Source: Prunella strophiata
Taxonomy: Eukaryota > Chordata > Aves > Passeriformes > Prunellidae
Reading direction: 5' to 3'
Assembly: GCA_036583965.1 (NCBI GenBank)
Contig: JAZBQD010000015.1
Location: 71,836,330 to 71,900,329, forward strand
Length of the DNA: 64,000 nucleotides
Under the pieces are notes generated by a model that did not search any database, had not been told where the DNA came from, and saw only the letters and a list, made by a program, of their open reading frames with translations. Below are positions 41,801 to 55,100 of this stretch, piece by piece. Each line of letters opens with the position of its first letter. The stretch's first letter is position 1. The translations under genes and the position numbers were made by a program.

Positions 41801-44800
41801 TTTTCAGACATTTTGATTTTTATATTGTAGCCACATACTTAGATGACATCTTTTGTTTCATTCTAAGTGATAGCAAAATAAAGTATCAAATAGTTTCATT
41901 GTTAACTGAAATTCACTGCAGTTTATTTTATTAATTGCAATTTATGTGTTAATAGTTTGACATTGCATTTTATCCAATGTTCTTTTTCTCATAAATGGTA
42001 TCTACAACCATACAAAGCAGAGCATCAGACTCTCAGGGGGCTGCTTCATGAGGAAAGTCAAATGTGAATGAGAGAGAACCAGGAACATGACAAGCAATTT
42101 TCCATTATCCTCGAGAAGACTTTTGAGAGTTGGAGATCTAATAAGCTGTGTGACTATTTAATGAGTAATTAACTGATCCTGGAAGGAGGACAAAAGTTTT
42201 GTACAAGTGCCATGGGGTATCAATCCAGAGGTAACACTCACCCAGGAAATAGGTAACTGAACTAATCAAGCCATTTCCAACATTTTATTTGCAGTCGTGT
42301 TGGGTAATCGTTAAGAACACATTTATTACCACATTAAACCTTCTGTGTCTTTCCAAGACTATCTTCGGTGCACGGTAAAACTCATGAGCCAAATGTTTCT
42401 CCAACTTTAAGAGTTTATTGACACACTGCAGACCTACTTTCTTCCTGACTTCTACACATTTCAAAATAAGGACTTTTAAGGAAAAACTGCTCTAAAAGAC
42501 CCGTTGTGAGGTGAAGTCACCTTGCCCATGTAAAGCATTCCCACTGGCTGTTTCCTTTGTAGGCAGACAACTGCCCATGATCTCCAGGTGTGACTGGACT
42601 AACAGACAGGCAGTTTCTTACACGTCCAAGTGTTAAGTCAAAGAACTACATCACACTTCATTGTGATGATGCGGCATAATCTAAAAACTCCTAAGTCCTG
42701 TTTAAACTCATGAGTAGGCAACAGTAGGATAAATAACCCTCCCTGACAACCACATGTCATATGAGCCCCAGAGAAGAGGACTGCTCAGCCAGGAGCCTGT
42801 CCAAGCTGCTCAGCATTCCTTTGGAAGGAAACCTGTATCGGTCCACCTGGACTGTGACTGGACCAGGGTGTCCAGCCCTTGGACATGTACTGATCAAAGT
42901 AGCTGCTGAAATGACCAGAACTGTTTCAGCAGATTCCCACTTTGTGGAGGTAACAGTTCATGGATTTTTAAAAAGTAATGCATTTTTAATGTTTATAATG
43001 AAATCCAGAAGTTAAAAGTCTGTGATAATTCAAACACTTCCTAGAGCAGTGATGGAGGTAAAAAACAATAATTATCAATATTTTCATGTGATCCATTTTG
43101 AACAAGAATGCATAATAATGTTCTAAGGCTCACTATTGCTGAAATTCAGATGGGGCCTCAGAAGTAAGATAATCCAGCACACAGCTCAGGGACAAGGACA
43201 GTGATACAGTTAAAAAAATCCTTAAGGTTCTCTGTGAGATTCATATGACAGTGTTGGAAATTAAGACTAGCCAAAGGAATATACAGAAAAACTAAATAAT
43301 GACTTGCTTTCTGCAAAGGCTTGGTTTAAGGTATATTCAGAGCAAACTGGCCTTCAAGTATCTGCTGATATCTCAATTTCCATTTCAAAGGTGTGCACAG
43401 ACATGGTAAGCAGACAAAAGAACTTCCAGCTATTCTCTCTTCCCTAAGAGAAAGCAAAACCCTTATATAACTATCTGCTCAAAGAATGTTGTCCTACCAC
43501 TGGTAGATAAAAGGACATGGAAAAGATAACAATCCATCAGTGCAGAGCAGGGAGTTACCAGATTTAAACTCAGCAAGATCCAGTGAGAGAAGCAGCAATT
43601 AGATGTGGAACACTGCAGTCAGGGGACAGCTTTCTGAGCTGAGGATGCACACATGCACGCAGAGAATGCCAAGGCTGTACCAGCATCTCCTAAGACACAA
43701 GAAAGTGCTGCCATAAAACACCCACAAGGAGCACTGAAATGTGCAGTCAGGCTTGAAAATGTGTGCTGCTCAAAGGGTTGTACACTTAATCACTAGGATT
43801 TCTGCAATTCCCTATGACCTTCTACTCTAGCTTTTAGTCTTTAAACATAACATTCACTTTCTATATAGAAGATCTGCTACTACTTCAGTAAAAGATGGAA
43901 AGTAGCAGGGATGAGTTTTCTTCTCTTTTAAATAGTGACAGATCCTAGGTACAGATACAGAAATCCTTAAAAGTTACAGACAACTTTTCCCTTTCTAAAA
44001 TTTCTCCATGCACATTTATACTGACAATTAATAGTGCTAGATCTTGTGGAATGCACTAAAAGATACTGAGGTTCAGCTGTCCAGACACAGAAATAGGGAA
44101 AAAAATACAGTATCACCAGCTTCAGCATCCATTGGCTTCAAAAAAGCACAAATATGTACGCTGGGGGTTAAGCAAAAGAAGTACAAAACCAGAAGATGTC
44201 TTCTGCACCATTCAACTGGACCCTGAAAATCATAAGTTTTTCTAGCATATATTTAACGTGCCTTTTCTATTTTAGAGGAAAAAAAAATTAAAACATTTCA
44301 TTTAGTTTATAAATGATACTTGATGCTCAAATACTTTGCATATTTTCAAGCTAACTCAAGAACAGAGAATTCTCTGAAGTGGTTGAAAAACTGGCAGCTA
44401 ATACATACAATAGCCTTTACATTTTCAAACACAGGCCATTTAAAAGATATCTTTGCAACAGGAAGGAGGTCAAGCTGACACTGCCACTGCACTGAAGAGC
44501 CATGTCCATACAAAGCCTTCTAACATGGGCTGTTGACACTTGGGAACAAGTGAGCTGTGTCTTGCTTCACAAAACAAGTGAGCTAAGAACAGCCAATTTT
44601 TAGAAGGATAGCACAGCCTTGTATTTGCACTATCTATTAGAGAGTATTTTGAATTTGGAATATATCAACTGCCTGTTGTTGATACAACACGTGTTTATGT
44701 GAGTTTTCTTTTATCATGGGTAAAACAAGATGAACAGTGTATGCAATTAACATCTCTATATGCAAACTTTTCTTTTAGATTGTACATACATTCCTGTGAC

Positions 44801-46103
44801 CATGAATTCAAATCAGGTCTAAGAAATTTGCACAAGGAGCTATTTAGCTCTAAAATGTTTCTTAGCTCTGGCTATATATGAAGCAAAAACCTGCAAACAA
44901 TTGCAGTTCTTCATAATAAAATGAGAAGTCTGCTCATGAAACTTCTGCTTTCTTTCTCACTGTAACAGAAAGAATATAGAAAACTGACACAATACTTTTG
45001 TTCTTTAGCAAAAAAAAAACCAAAAACCCAAACTTTTAAGGTTTTAAAAAACATTGTCATTAAGCATAGTACAGAAAATATCAACATATTTATCTGAATC
45101 TGTGAGATAGCTTCGATTAGCCACAGTGAGGCAGCCACTGAACTTGGCAGATTTTAAGCTTCTGACAGGTTACCAGGTATTTTTCTTCATTTTCTTCAGT
45201 TCAGTTGTTTGACCATACAGCTCTCTGACCACCCAGTGCCACAGAAAATTTGGGATGAGTGTATTATATTACACTGAAGCCCCCAGTGGGGTAGCTGCTG
45301 GCATTCTGGCTTAATAGGGAAACATGGGTATTTTAACTGCCAGAGCAACTCAAGTCTGAGCACATGCCATTCGTGCACAATGACATTCTGTCAGCAAACT
45401 GCACCACTGAGCAATCCCAACGTTATTAGATTCTTAAATCCTAATTTGTTTCAGGTTGACATGACATAGTATGTTTCAGCTCCTGCTGTTAGTGATATTG
45501 TTGCAATGAAGGAAAAAAAACCCATCTGTATCTTCCCACACAGTCAATGACTGTGAGAATCTGTGTGCTAATGGATTTTTTTGCTGCTCTGGAGTGTGAA
45601 GACATTAAAATATATCTCTACCACAAACAGCATGAATGAGTATTTAAATTTTCTAGTAGGTTTGTTGGTTTTTTGTTAGTGATTTTTTTTTTTTTGTTTT
45701 GCTGTTTGGGGGGGCAGGGGCTAGCGTACAAACGTAGGTTTTTTTTTTTTTAAGAAATTATATTTCACCAAAATCTTCAGTTTTCTCCAGAGTTTTAATT
45801 TTTGAACAGTGCTTTGGATCATGTAGCTGAGTCACTGTATTTGTTAATAAATGGTATGTTTTAAATTAGACTGGCAGTGTTGGGACAGAACAGAAAATGG
45901 CAGTTGGTTGTGGAGACCCACAGACGCAATTTAAAAGTCTGTTTGGGACACACTTTTCAACATCATTTATGACTGACAAAGCAAAAGATGACTGATGTAG
46001 GGCTAGCACTTCCACAGAAGAAAGGACAGCATGTGGTAAATCTGGATAATTACACTTAATAAAAAAGGTCTAATTTTATGAGTTGGAGGAAAGATACTTT
46101 AGT

Positions 46104-46121
46104 AAAAAAAAAAAAAAAAAA
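46104..46121 (+). repeat. Poly(A) run, 18 A
   Basis: Eighteen A preceded by actttagt and followed by gtatttcac. No retrocopy body is recognised. Confidence 0.85.
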
Positions 46122-47577
46122 GTATTTCACTGTTGGAGTAGATTTTAAGAAGACTATGAAGAATTGCATGTGGACTAAAACATTTTAATTCACCAGAGAA
46201 TCAAGGTTTATAGTAGTTCTGACAACAACTGCAGCAGAACAGGGCTCTCTCTGATTCTCGATGCATGATGTGAAACCATCATTTTTCATTTGTATCCAAG
46301 AAATAGTACAGAACGCATAAATTAATTCTCTGCTTATGCAAATTAAAAATGGTAGTATCAACCCACATTATGTTTTGAATGGTTCAATCGTTGTCATCTG
46401 GGTTTTTGGCCTGAAGAACTTTGTTATTTCATCAAACCCAAGATTTCTGACTGCTTATTCTTTGAAAGTTTTCAGCAGGAAGTTCTGACAAAAATAAACA
46501 GATTTGAAACAGGCAGATACTACTGGAAAATTTGGGATGCAACTCAGGACTGACTATCTCAAATGGCAATGAACTTGAAAAGCTAAACCAACGTTGTCAA
46601 AAATGCCACTTCGAGTTGTATGTTACAAAGTAGGAAAAACCCTTCTGTGTTGAGCTACCAGGTCACCTCAGGCACTTCTCAGCATCTTGTTACTGACCAC
46701 TAAGCAACCATTTTAATGGAATGATCCTGTTATTACCACAAGACCCTCTTCATGCCTCATACTGGCTTACAATGCATCATATGTCTACGTGAAGTCATGA
46801 CTTTTCCATATACATCACTTCATACTTACCCAAAATCAATTTTAACTGATTTCAGTGTGGCATCATAATTTCTTTCTTAAAAACTCCATGTTTTTTCTCT
46901 AGCACCACATTGTATTAGGATGTAAGCTAATCAGTTCTGCTCTTGATTGCCTTTTCTATTAGTCTGATGCAAATGTGATACAGATCTGAGCTGCCTAGAC
47001 CTACTTGGAAGCCCATCTGGAATACAGGCATCCTACGAGACACTTTGTGGGGGCTAAAAGAGAAACACTATAGCCTTCAGTTTAGCTCTTTTGTTTCTGA
47101 GTGTTCTTGTTACTCTTGGATGAACTCTTTATCTAGTCCTGGCAATCTGTTATTCCTAATTTAGTATTTGTTCCCCAATTTTGCCACTGATACATTTTGA
47201 GATACTTCCTATGATAAATTCTTTTCTCTTCTCTCAGAAATGCTTCTCAGAAGGAGAGAAAGCAAAGCTTTTCACTTGTTCTTCAGTGAGCAAGTGCTGG
47301 CAGGGAAATTCAGGAAGAAATAAATGTTCCTCTAGTGTAACAAACACTGTGATTCACAGGCTGAACTAACTATTGGCAAAGTCTGCACAAGCAATCTGAC
47401 ACCGAGGGCATTTTCACTGAACTGTTTCATTACATTCTTCTTGCCTTCACGCAAGCTCTTGTCACTTCTATGCTTTGCCTGCCTTGCCTTCAGAATGTCT
47501 GATCCAGAACAGAACATCATTTTACATGATGACAAGGGGTAGTTTTCCAGGTTAAAAGCTGGCCATCAGCTGGGAAT

Positions 47578-47597
47578 GGGCATAGACATCTATGCCC
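47578..47597. repeat. Perfect small inverted repeat (8-bp arms, 4-base loop)
   Basis: Arms gggcatag (47578-47585) and ctatgccc (47590-47597) are exact reverse complements around acat. The surroundings are somewhat GC-rich and contain a few CpG sites, unusual for this intron. It is too short for a microRNA precursor on its own. Confidence 0.8.
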
Positions 47598-48987
47598 TTA
47601 AAAACTGTGAGAATCGAATCGGAGGCAGTGCGGGCTCAGGGAGTGAGTAGGTCAACAGGTAGCACACAAAGATGTGTCTCAATGCTACATGAGCAAACGT
47701 CTCATCATCTCTTACGCAGCAGAGGAAATCTGGAAATTTTCTTGGCAAACCACAGTGTATGAGAGAAGGGGAAACCTGGAAGTCTTACAGACCAAGATTA
47801 GCCTGTCAGTATTCATCACGAGAAAAGGAGTAAAACAAGATTGGCAGATGCTGTGAATAGGCTTGGAAACTTCCATACTGCATTAGGGATGGTAGGATGT
47901 AAAACCCCACACCAGACTCACTGAGTCCAGCAGGTTTAGCACATTGTTTTGGACAATCCCTGATTTAAGAACAGCAATTTCATTCATTGCACACTGCATA
48001 TCAGAGAAAAAAAGATCAAATTTAATGCAGTGTCTCAAAAATCAAATTTATCAACATTTAAAATGAAAAATTTAGAACAAAATTTAAGGTTAATTGTTAG
48101 ATAGTGAAACTTTAAATTCTAAACTATGAATCAGAACTTCTTACTAAGCCAGAACTCCAAACCAACCTTCTTACTTGTGCTTCTTCACATAAAATTTGTA
48201 ATAATTACAGGGAGGAGGAAATATGTGCAAGTTGGGTTGAAGCACTCTCAGCTTTCCATGTTCTTCTGTCTCCTCAAGGAATTATGTAGACACAGATCAA
48301 ATTCAGCATGTAATTCTTGGCAAACTTTGCTGTATTAATAAGAAGCAGATTCTTTCTTGACAGCAGGTATAATTTGAATTAACCACAAGATGGAAAAAAA
48401 CCCAAAACAAACTAGCTAAAAGAACACCCATACAAGACTAAACATTTTGGTAGTTTCTGGAACAACATATTAAAAGAAAAATAAAAAATATCTATTTTCA
48501 GAGGAGCTACAGTCCCAGTATTGAGCTGTGCAAGCATGTGGCATTTCTGGAATGCAATTTCCTTTAAATGTATTGATCATCTCTCTTCAGTAGTAATTGA
48601 CTTTAATACATTGAACTTTGGCTTTGTTTCTCCTGCTTTTGTTGTTTCATTGAAAAGATGTCATAAACTGGATTGTGACAAGGTAAATTACAAAAGTAAT
48701 TCCAATTACATATTTTAATAATAATTTTAGATTAATGAGAAACTTTATAAATTTTTTTTTGCAGCAATAAAAGTTATGTGATCTGCTTCTTCATTATTTT
48801 CAGATTTTGCAATTTGCTTCTCCAATGAAGAGTAAAATTTGATTTAGATAAACACAATTATTTACATTTTTTTCAGCAAATGCTTCTCAGATGAACTAGA
48901 AAACAATTACACTCTGCATACCCAAAGGAATAGCAAAATTCTTGCAAACAGCAACCCATACAGAAAATTTTAATTAGCTTTTGCTTT

Positions 48988-49009
48988 CCTGTGTTAAATT
49001 TAACACAGG
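48988..49009. repeat. Perfect 22-bp palindrome
   Basis: The left arm cctgtgttaaa (48988-48998) is followed at once by its exact reverse complement tttaacacagg (48999-49009), with no spacer. The flanking bases do not extend the symmetry. It could be a dimeric protein-binding site, a small cruciform or chance. Confidence 0.9.
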
Positions 49010-52000
49010 TGCCTGTCCATCTTCTGACTAATTCTGAAGAACACCTTCTTGCATGTTATCCTAGTTAGCTTTCAAGTCATTAAATTCTTTGCACTTAACC
49101 ATAGAAGAGTCTTTTAAAGTACTGTATCTCAAACATCATATCTCTAAAATATCTGATTTGCCATCCATTGTCATTCTTCATAATTTTTTCTTCATAATCT
49201 TTTTCAAACACATTATCACTTTCAATGTAAATACAAGGATTTTACTTATTGACTTTTCTAGGTCTTTCATGTTTCCCTGTTTTTCTGAGGTACTGTAAGG
49301 CAGGCTTCCAAAGAAGAACTGCTTATGGCTTTTATTGCTATGCTTCCTCACTCTCTGGCTTTTTTAATATGGACATCTCATTTAGAATAATCAGGCACAG
49401 ATATTACTTCAAAAAATATACATTTTTCCACAACCTAAGCCAAAAGATTTAATAATCATGACTAATCTAAAGCTTTTAACAAGCTCTTGGAATAGATGAC
49501 AACATTCAAACTGAAAATATGTGAATTAATTTGAGACATATTTCATGTGACACAGTATAAAATGCAAACCTAAGTCCTAATAGATATCATATAAACTTCT
49601 CAAAATACTAATTAAAATTGCAATAAGAAACACCAAAATTACAGATGTCTATTCAGTTTTCTGTAGTACAAAAAAACCCAAAACAGAACAATCATAATGA
49701 AACAATGGTCACAGAAGATTTATGACTGCTGGAAATTTATAATTGAAGTCTGAAACAATCCTTTAGGAAAACATCTAGGCTACAAAAGAATAAATACAGC
49801 AAGAGAAAACAGGGATAAGTAAATGAATCAGTGCTGTAAGTCTTGTGTACTGGAAAAGCTCCTGTCATTTACACATCTATATGTCAAAGTCTGTTCCCTT
49901 GGAACACTGCTGACTCATTCAGTGTTCAGCAGCTACGTATCCTTCCTTACGCAAAACTCATTCTGACACAAAGTATCTCTGAAAACACAAGTCATCTATC
50001 CTGCACAAATGGAAACAGAATAATGTATTTTCATATTGCAACCAAACACAGATATGCAGCCACAGTAATGGGAAACAAAATATGACGATGTAAGATCAGG
50101 AACAGTTTCTGTGAAATACCTGAAGGACCACAATAGCTACTCACAGCTTAGGCTGCTTCAAGTCACTTGCAGAATGAACTCACAGAACTGCCCTTAGTTA
50201 AACCAGGAATTTCTTGGAATAACAGACTGTGTATTTATTTTGCTTATTTTTGTTGAGGATGATGAACTTCTGCTCCAGCAGTCCTAAGTGGTTAAAGCTA
50301 TTCAGCCCAGTGGGACAGCTCACCATTTCTGGGATCAATTCACTCTCCACACACACAGGGACATTTTGTTTGGATTTTTGCTGCCATTGGTCCAGTCAAC
50401 AACATGATGCTCTTGCTAACAACTTATTTAAGAATCCTGGTGTCAGTTCAGATAAAATCATGGGAAATGGCTAGGGACCAAATCTGGAGATACCCCAAAG
50501 AAGGTGAACACACCCAAGCCTTGCCAACTCTAAGAAAGATCTCAAAAAATGGGGTGACCACGTAGCAATATACACGTTATGGATAAGGGTGGCAAGGTAA
50601 CCTCAAGCTGTGACCTGACTCTCCCTTGAGTGTGACTGATTCCTGATCAGAGGATGTAGCTAGTTTTGGTCTAATTTCCCTAAACTAGGAAAGTCTTGAT
50701 CTATTTTCCTATAGAAAATAGATGACCTGTGGAAAATTTTCCATATTTTACTATTTTGTGTATTTTATAATTGATGCTCAAAGACAAGTCTCTAATACAA
50801 TTTTCCCCAGTAAACTGGGGATTAAATTGAAATAAAAACTGTCAGAAATTATGTTTTGACTGTGGCATATTGTTTAATGCTCTATATTTCAAAGACAGAA
50901 ACTAGGCTTTCCTCTGGTAATTTAAGACGTTATGTGAATATATTGCTTTGTGCAAAAATATTTACATGTTTTTGCTCTATTCTTCTTGCATTAATAAGAA
51001 GTCAGTCAAATTTTTGTGAGTAAGATCAAGAAAAGATATTTACTCAGTAATGCACTGGGTGTAGCGGGAAGAAGGGAAGGACGATGCAGCTAAAAATCTG
51101 AAATTAGAAACGGGGTCCTTGCTGAAGATAACACTGAGTCCTAGTATAGAGTGAACAGAGCTCCTGGAAACATCAGAGGAGGTGAGCTGAGAAGATAAAT
51201 GGATGTTTGGATCCAGGGGCATTTCAGCAACATCTGGAAATCTGCCAGTCAGGTGAATCACTGTGATACAGAAACCATCTTAAAGAACCGCTGTTACCCA
51301 TCCAGAGCAAAAAATAAAGATAGAGCTCCAGCAAGTAGATGTCTGTTGAACACCTCATGTGCAAACACCTGAACAGCAGGAAAGCAGCCTTGATGCACCA
51401 TGATGAAGACAGTATCTCTGGGAGCTTTTCTGAGGGGGCTGGACCAAAGGAACTCAAGAGAAACACAGTCCATGTGCTAGAGGCAGCGTTTACAGACACT
51501 GGTGAGCAATCTGCTCTCCAAACAGAAACCAAGTCCTCTGAGAAAGAGGATGATCAGCCTGTACAGAAGATTTTTAGAAGTTTGGAAACAAGACCCAAGT
51601 GCTGGCTAAAGCCCATGCCATCACATGGCAGCAGGACATGGCAACAGACCACTGACAGCCATGCTGAGGCCTTTCTATCCAAACATCTAGTATCCTTCTG
51701 TCCTGGAACCAGGGACCTATGATGAAGGGAAAAGTGGGATTGGCACAGAGGAACTAGGGGTTCTCAAGGCCAGATAGCACCACACAGTCACTCACTTGCT
51801 GGAGGCAAAGGTCATATGAGGGGCACAATGGTTGGGATCACCAGGGAAGAAGCACTGTGTTTGAGAAGCCTGCATGTCTCCTTTCCATGGCTGCCAGTAG
51901 CATAGGGAAAAGGCAAGAGAAAGATTTTAAGAGAGAAAATCTAGGATGCTACAAGGGAAGCTGAAATCAAGGTCTTCCATGTAATTATGTACTTGTATAC

Positions 52001-52060
52001 CATACAGGACTGCAAATGGACAAATGTGCAAGGATGCTTGGCTAAAAAGTGAAGACTCTT

Positions 52061-52102
52061 TTGTATGAGACATTGAGTATGAGACATTTTGTATGAGAAG
52101 CT
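52061..52102. repeat. Short tandem repeat, 14-bp unit, three copies
   Basis: The unit ttgtatgagacatt is followed by gagtatgagacatt and a third, diverged copy ttgtatgagaagct, in exact 14-bp register. Confidence 0.85.
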
Positions 52103-55100
52103 AGACACAAGAAGCTCATTTGAATCTTTAAGGGAATCAACCTGTTAGCATTTCAAATCCAGAAGGTCATGAATGAGCTTCTTACTGACTAGTGGGGGCT
52201 GGTGGCAGGAAGGGTAAAAGATGGAGGGTACAGAATAGCACATGATCTAGGGTGGGTCTTCTACTGACCAAGACAAACAGTAAAACTCCTGCTTAAGGAG
52301 TCCATGACAGAAAGTGCAACTCTTGCCTCTGATGACGTGCAAGCTTTTGTTTGAGCTCTTGCAACTGAAGACACATTCCTCAAATGATCAGAATGTCCTT
52401 TGGCTCAACATCCCAATCTGAAACATGAAGGCCACAATATCCTCCAGTCTCACTGAACTTCAGAGCAGGGAGCTACAGAAGAAAGAAAAGACTGCCTTCA
52501 CAAAAGGAGAAGTGAAGATACTTAATGCAGTATCAATGCTCCCTTACAACACTCTAAGGAATGGACAACAGTAGTGTGAATCACCTATCAAAAGGAGCCT
52601 GATGAAAGGGAAAAATGAGCAGAAAAGATGAGGAAAGTTCATTTATAAGATGTGCTTATGAGATCCTTGAAAATACAAGCCAGTGAAGTTGAAGAATGAA
52701 GATGAATCAAGAGCAGGTTTAGCTCTTCAGCTCACTACAGGCATTGTGAAATGACCTACATTCTATCTACACTGATTGCATCACACCCATGAGATGTGTC
52801 AGTAATGGAAGAAGCATTTACATAGAGCTCAAGGATAACAGCAATTGTAGCATTTAAACTGTTTTGTGACATGCAAATTCAAAAAGAACCTATGAATGGA
52901 GAACCTGAACAATTTTTGTGCTCTTCTCATTTCATCCCAAGAGCTGAAAATAAAAATCAATTTACTGAGATGGATAAAATGTCTGGTTTAAGAATGAAGT
53001 CACATCAGAACTGAGACTTAACAGGTACCTAACACAGTTTGCAAATGCTGAGAAAGAGCATATCATTATTTCAGTGTAAGGCCAGAACAGGAGCTAGCTA
53101 ATCATCTCAATGAAGGAGCAAATAAAACTAGACTCAGCCAATGAAGAAAGAGTCAGGCCTTTGGATATTCTCTCTCTTTGCTGGCACTCCCCTACCATCA
53201 CTCTGGGCTATGAAGCTGACCCAAAAGGCAAAGCTACCCTGACCTGCTGCCTTCCCAGCATCATTCAAAGGTTTTTGAGTGTGCTTCTGGCACATGCCTG
53301 CAAAAGTGATAAAATCTGAAGAGATGGAAGCACAAGCTGGGAGGAGGAGGAAGCGATACTACAAGTTAAGGTGAGAGACATTGAGCACTGTTTGCTGAAC
53401 TTATCATTATCTTTTAATCTTTGTTGCATAAAGATATACAGAGAACAAGTGTCTGGACAGTGGTTAATGAATACTTGCTATTTACTACCAAAGCAGAAAT
53501 TGTCACATCTTTTCAAACAAATGACTTACAAAAACTGAATAATATGAAATCTTTGAAAAACCTTTCCACTGCTGTGAAAAAACAAGGGGAAACGGACAAA
53601 TATGGGAAGTTAAAAGGACAACAAGAAACTCTAAATAAGTCAGTAAGGGAATTTAGCCTCTATTGAACTAGACAGTTCATTAGTCAAAATGTCTCTTGTT
53701 CCTCAAGAGTCTCACGGTCAAGAACCGGTACCTAAATTCAACTAAAATAAAAAAATAGCTTGAAACATTTAAAAACTTTAATTGAGTTTATTACAACTAG
53801 TGACTGTGTTTAGTAAAATAAGATCAGTGGCATGTATGATTTAGTGAATATAACTTAGAAAAAGGCTGAAACAAAATCTCTACTGACCATCATCAACAAC
53901 TAGTAGCAATAGTATTTTAGCTACTTTTTCAACCCTCTAGTAACTAACATTTTTGAAATCATACCCATATACTTTGTGAAACTCAAACATATGCTTCCAG
54001 GCAAACTACTGAGCTATTTTTGTGGATTTCCAGCATTGATGACATCTCTATCAAGTTGATGCTCACCAACATTAATGCACAGAGAGACAAAAGACATCAA
54101 GATCATTATGTGTGATCTTGAAACATGAGTGCCATCTCCTGTACTGCAGCTGAGTTAACTCAGGCAATACCTGGAACCCTCAGTACTAAGCTGGCACACA
54201 TTTCCAGAGTAGAAAAGCCTTATTGATTCAAAAGACTTTGACCTTTTTGATACAACACTTGATCTTCAGTATTTTAGTCTACTTTAGTGAAGTATGAGGA
54301 AATTTACTACACATATATAAGTAACTAAATCCAAGCTAAATTTTCAAGACTTTCTGTTGCACAGAAGTACCACAGCTGTGTGATGCCTGGTTGCTGGCCT
54401 GGGTGAAACCACAGCTTAGTACATTTTTACTTTTACCCCAAGTAAATCCACAACACAGAAACCAGAGAAGTAATTCTAACCTGGGTCATTGCCTGGACTG
54501 TTATTATTTCTTTCCTGTTGAATCAAGATGGTGTGATCTGATGTCCAACCATGGAAAAAGTGGAGAGGAGACTCTTGGTGACTCCAGAGAAAATACTGCG
54601 ATACAAAAATTCACCCGTAACAATACCAGAGAGAACACTGGGTCCGTGCTATTCTTTGAACTGCCTGGATAATCTCATCCTGAAGGGTAAAAATCTTACT
54701 GATACTTTAACATTTTCATAGTGACTGAGCAGTACTGGCTTGAGGCATTTTGAGAGACAACTAAAGACATTACAGAAGAAGTCAAACTAAGAGACTGAAA
54801 ACAAGCATTTTATCAAGCAAGTTTCTTAATCTGACTGGAGAAAAAGAATTTTTTAAAGCCGACTTCAAAAACTGTAAAACTAACAAAGAGCAATTTCAAG
54901 ATTATCTGGATAATGTTTTAAAATAAATATGATTGTCTTCATTAATCAATGCACACGAAGTTTGTCTTTCCAATAATTATTTGTCTATTGTTATTGCAGC
55001 CTGATCAATTTCTTCCACTTATTTACTATAGTGCTAGTTTTTTAGGTACAAGATTTTCCAACTTGTTCATGTATTATCCCCACTTAGATAAAAACACAGC

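Larger units (their letters stand above)
33101..48987. other. Intronic DNA without genes
   Basis: AT-rich intron. I see homopolymer runs (A17 at 35795-35811, T runs near 45.68 and 45.74 kb, A18 at 46104-46121), a small perfect hairpin at 47578-47597 and two stretches with developmental transcription-factor-like motifs (38.04-38.30 and 46.31-46.35 kb). ORFs reach 125 codons (33395-33772) with no recognisable domain. I recognise no LINE, LTR or DNA transposon here. Confidence 0.55.

Noticed and set aside
50579..50594. 16-bp word atggataagggtggca also found at 63911-63926, suspected dispersed repeat
   Set aside because: The match does not extend well on either side. About 0.5 shared 16-mers are expected by chance among all pairs of positions in 64 kb.
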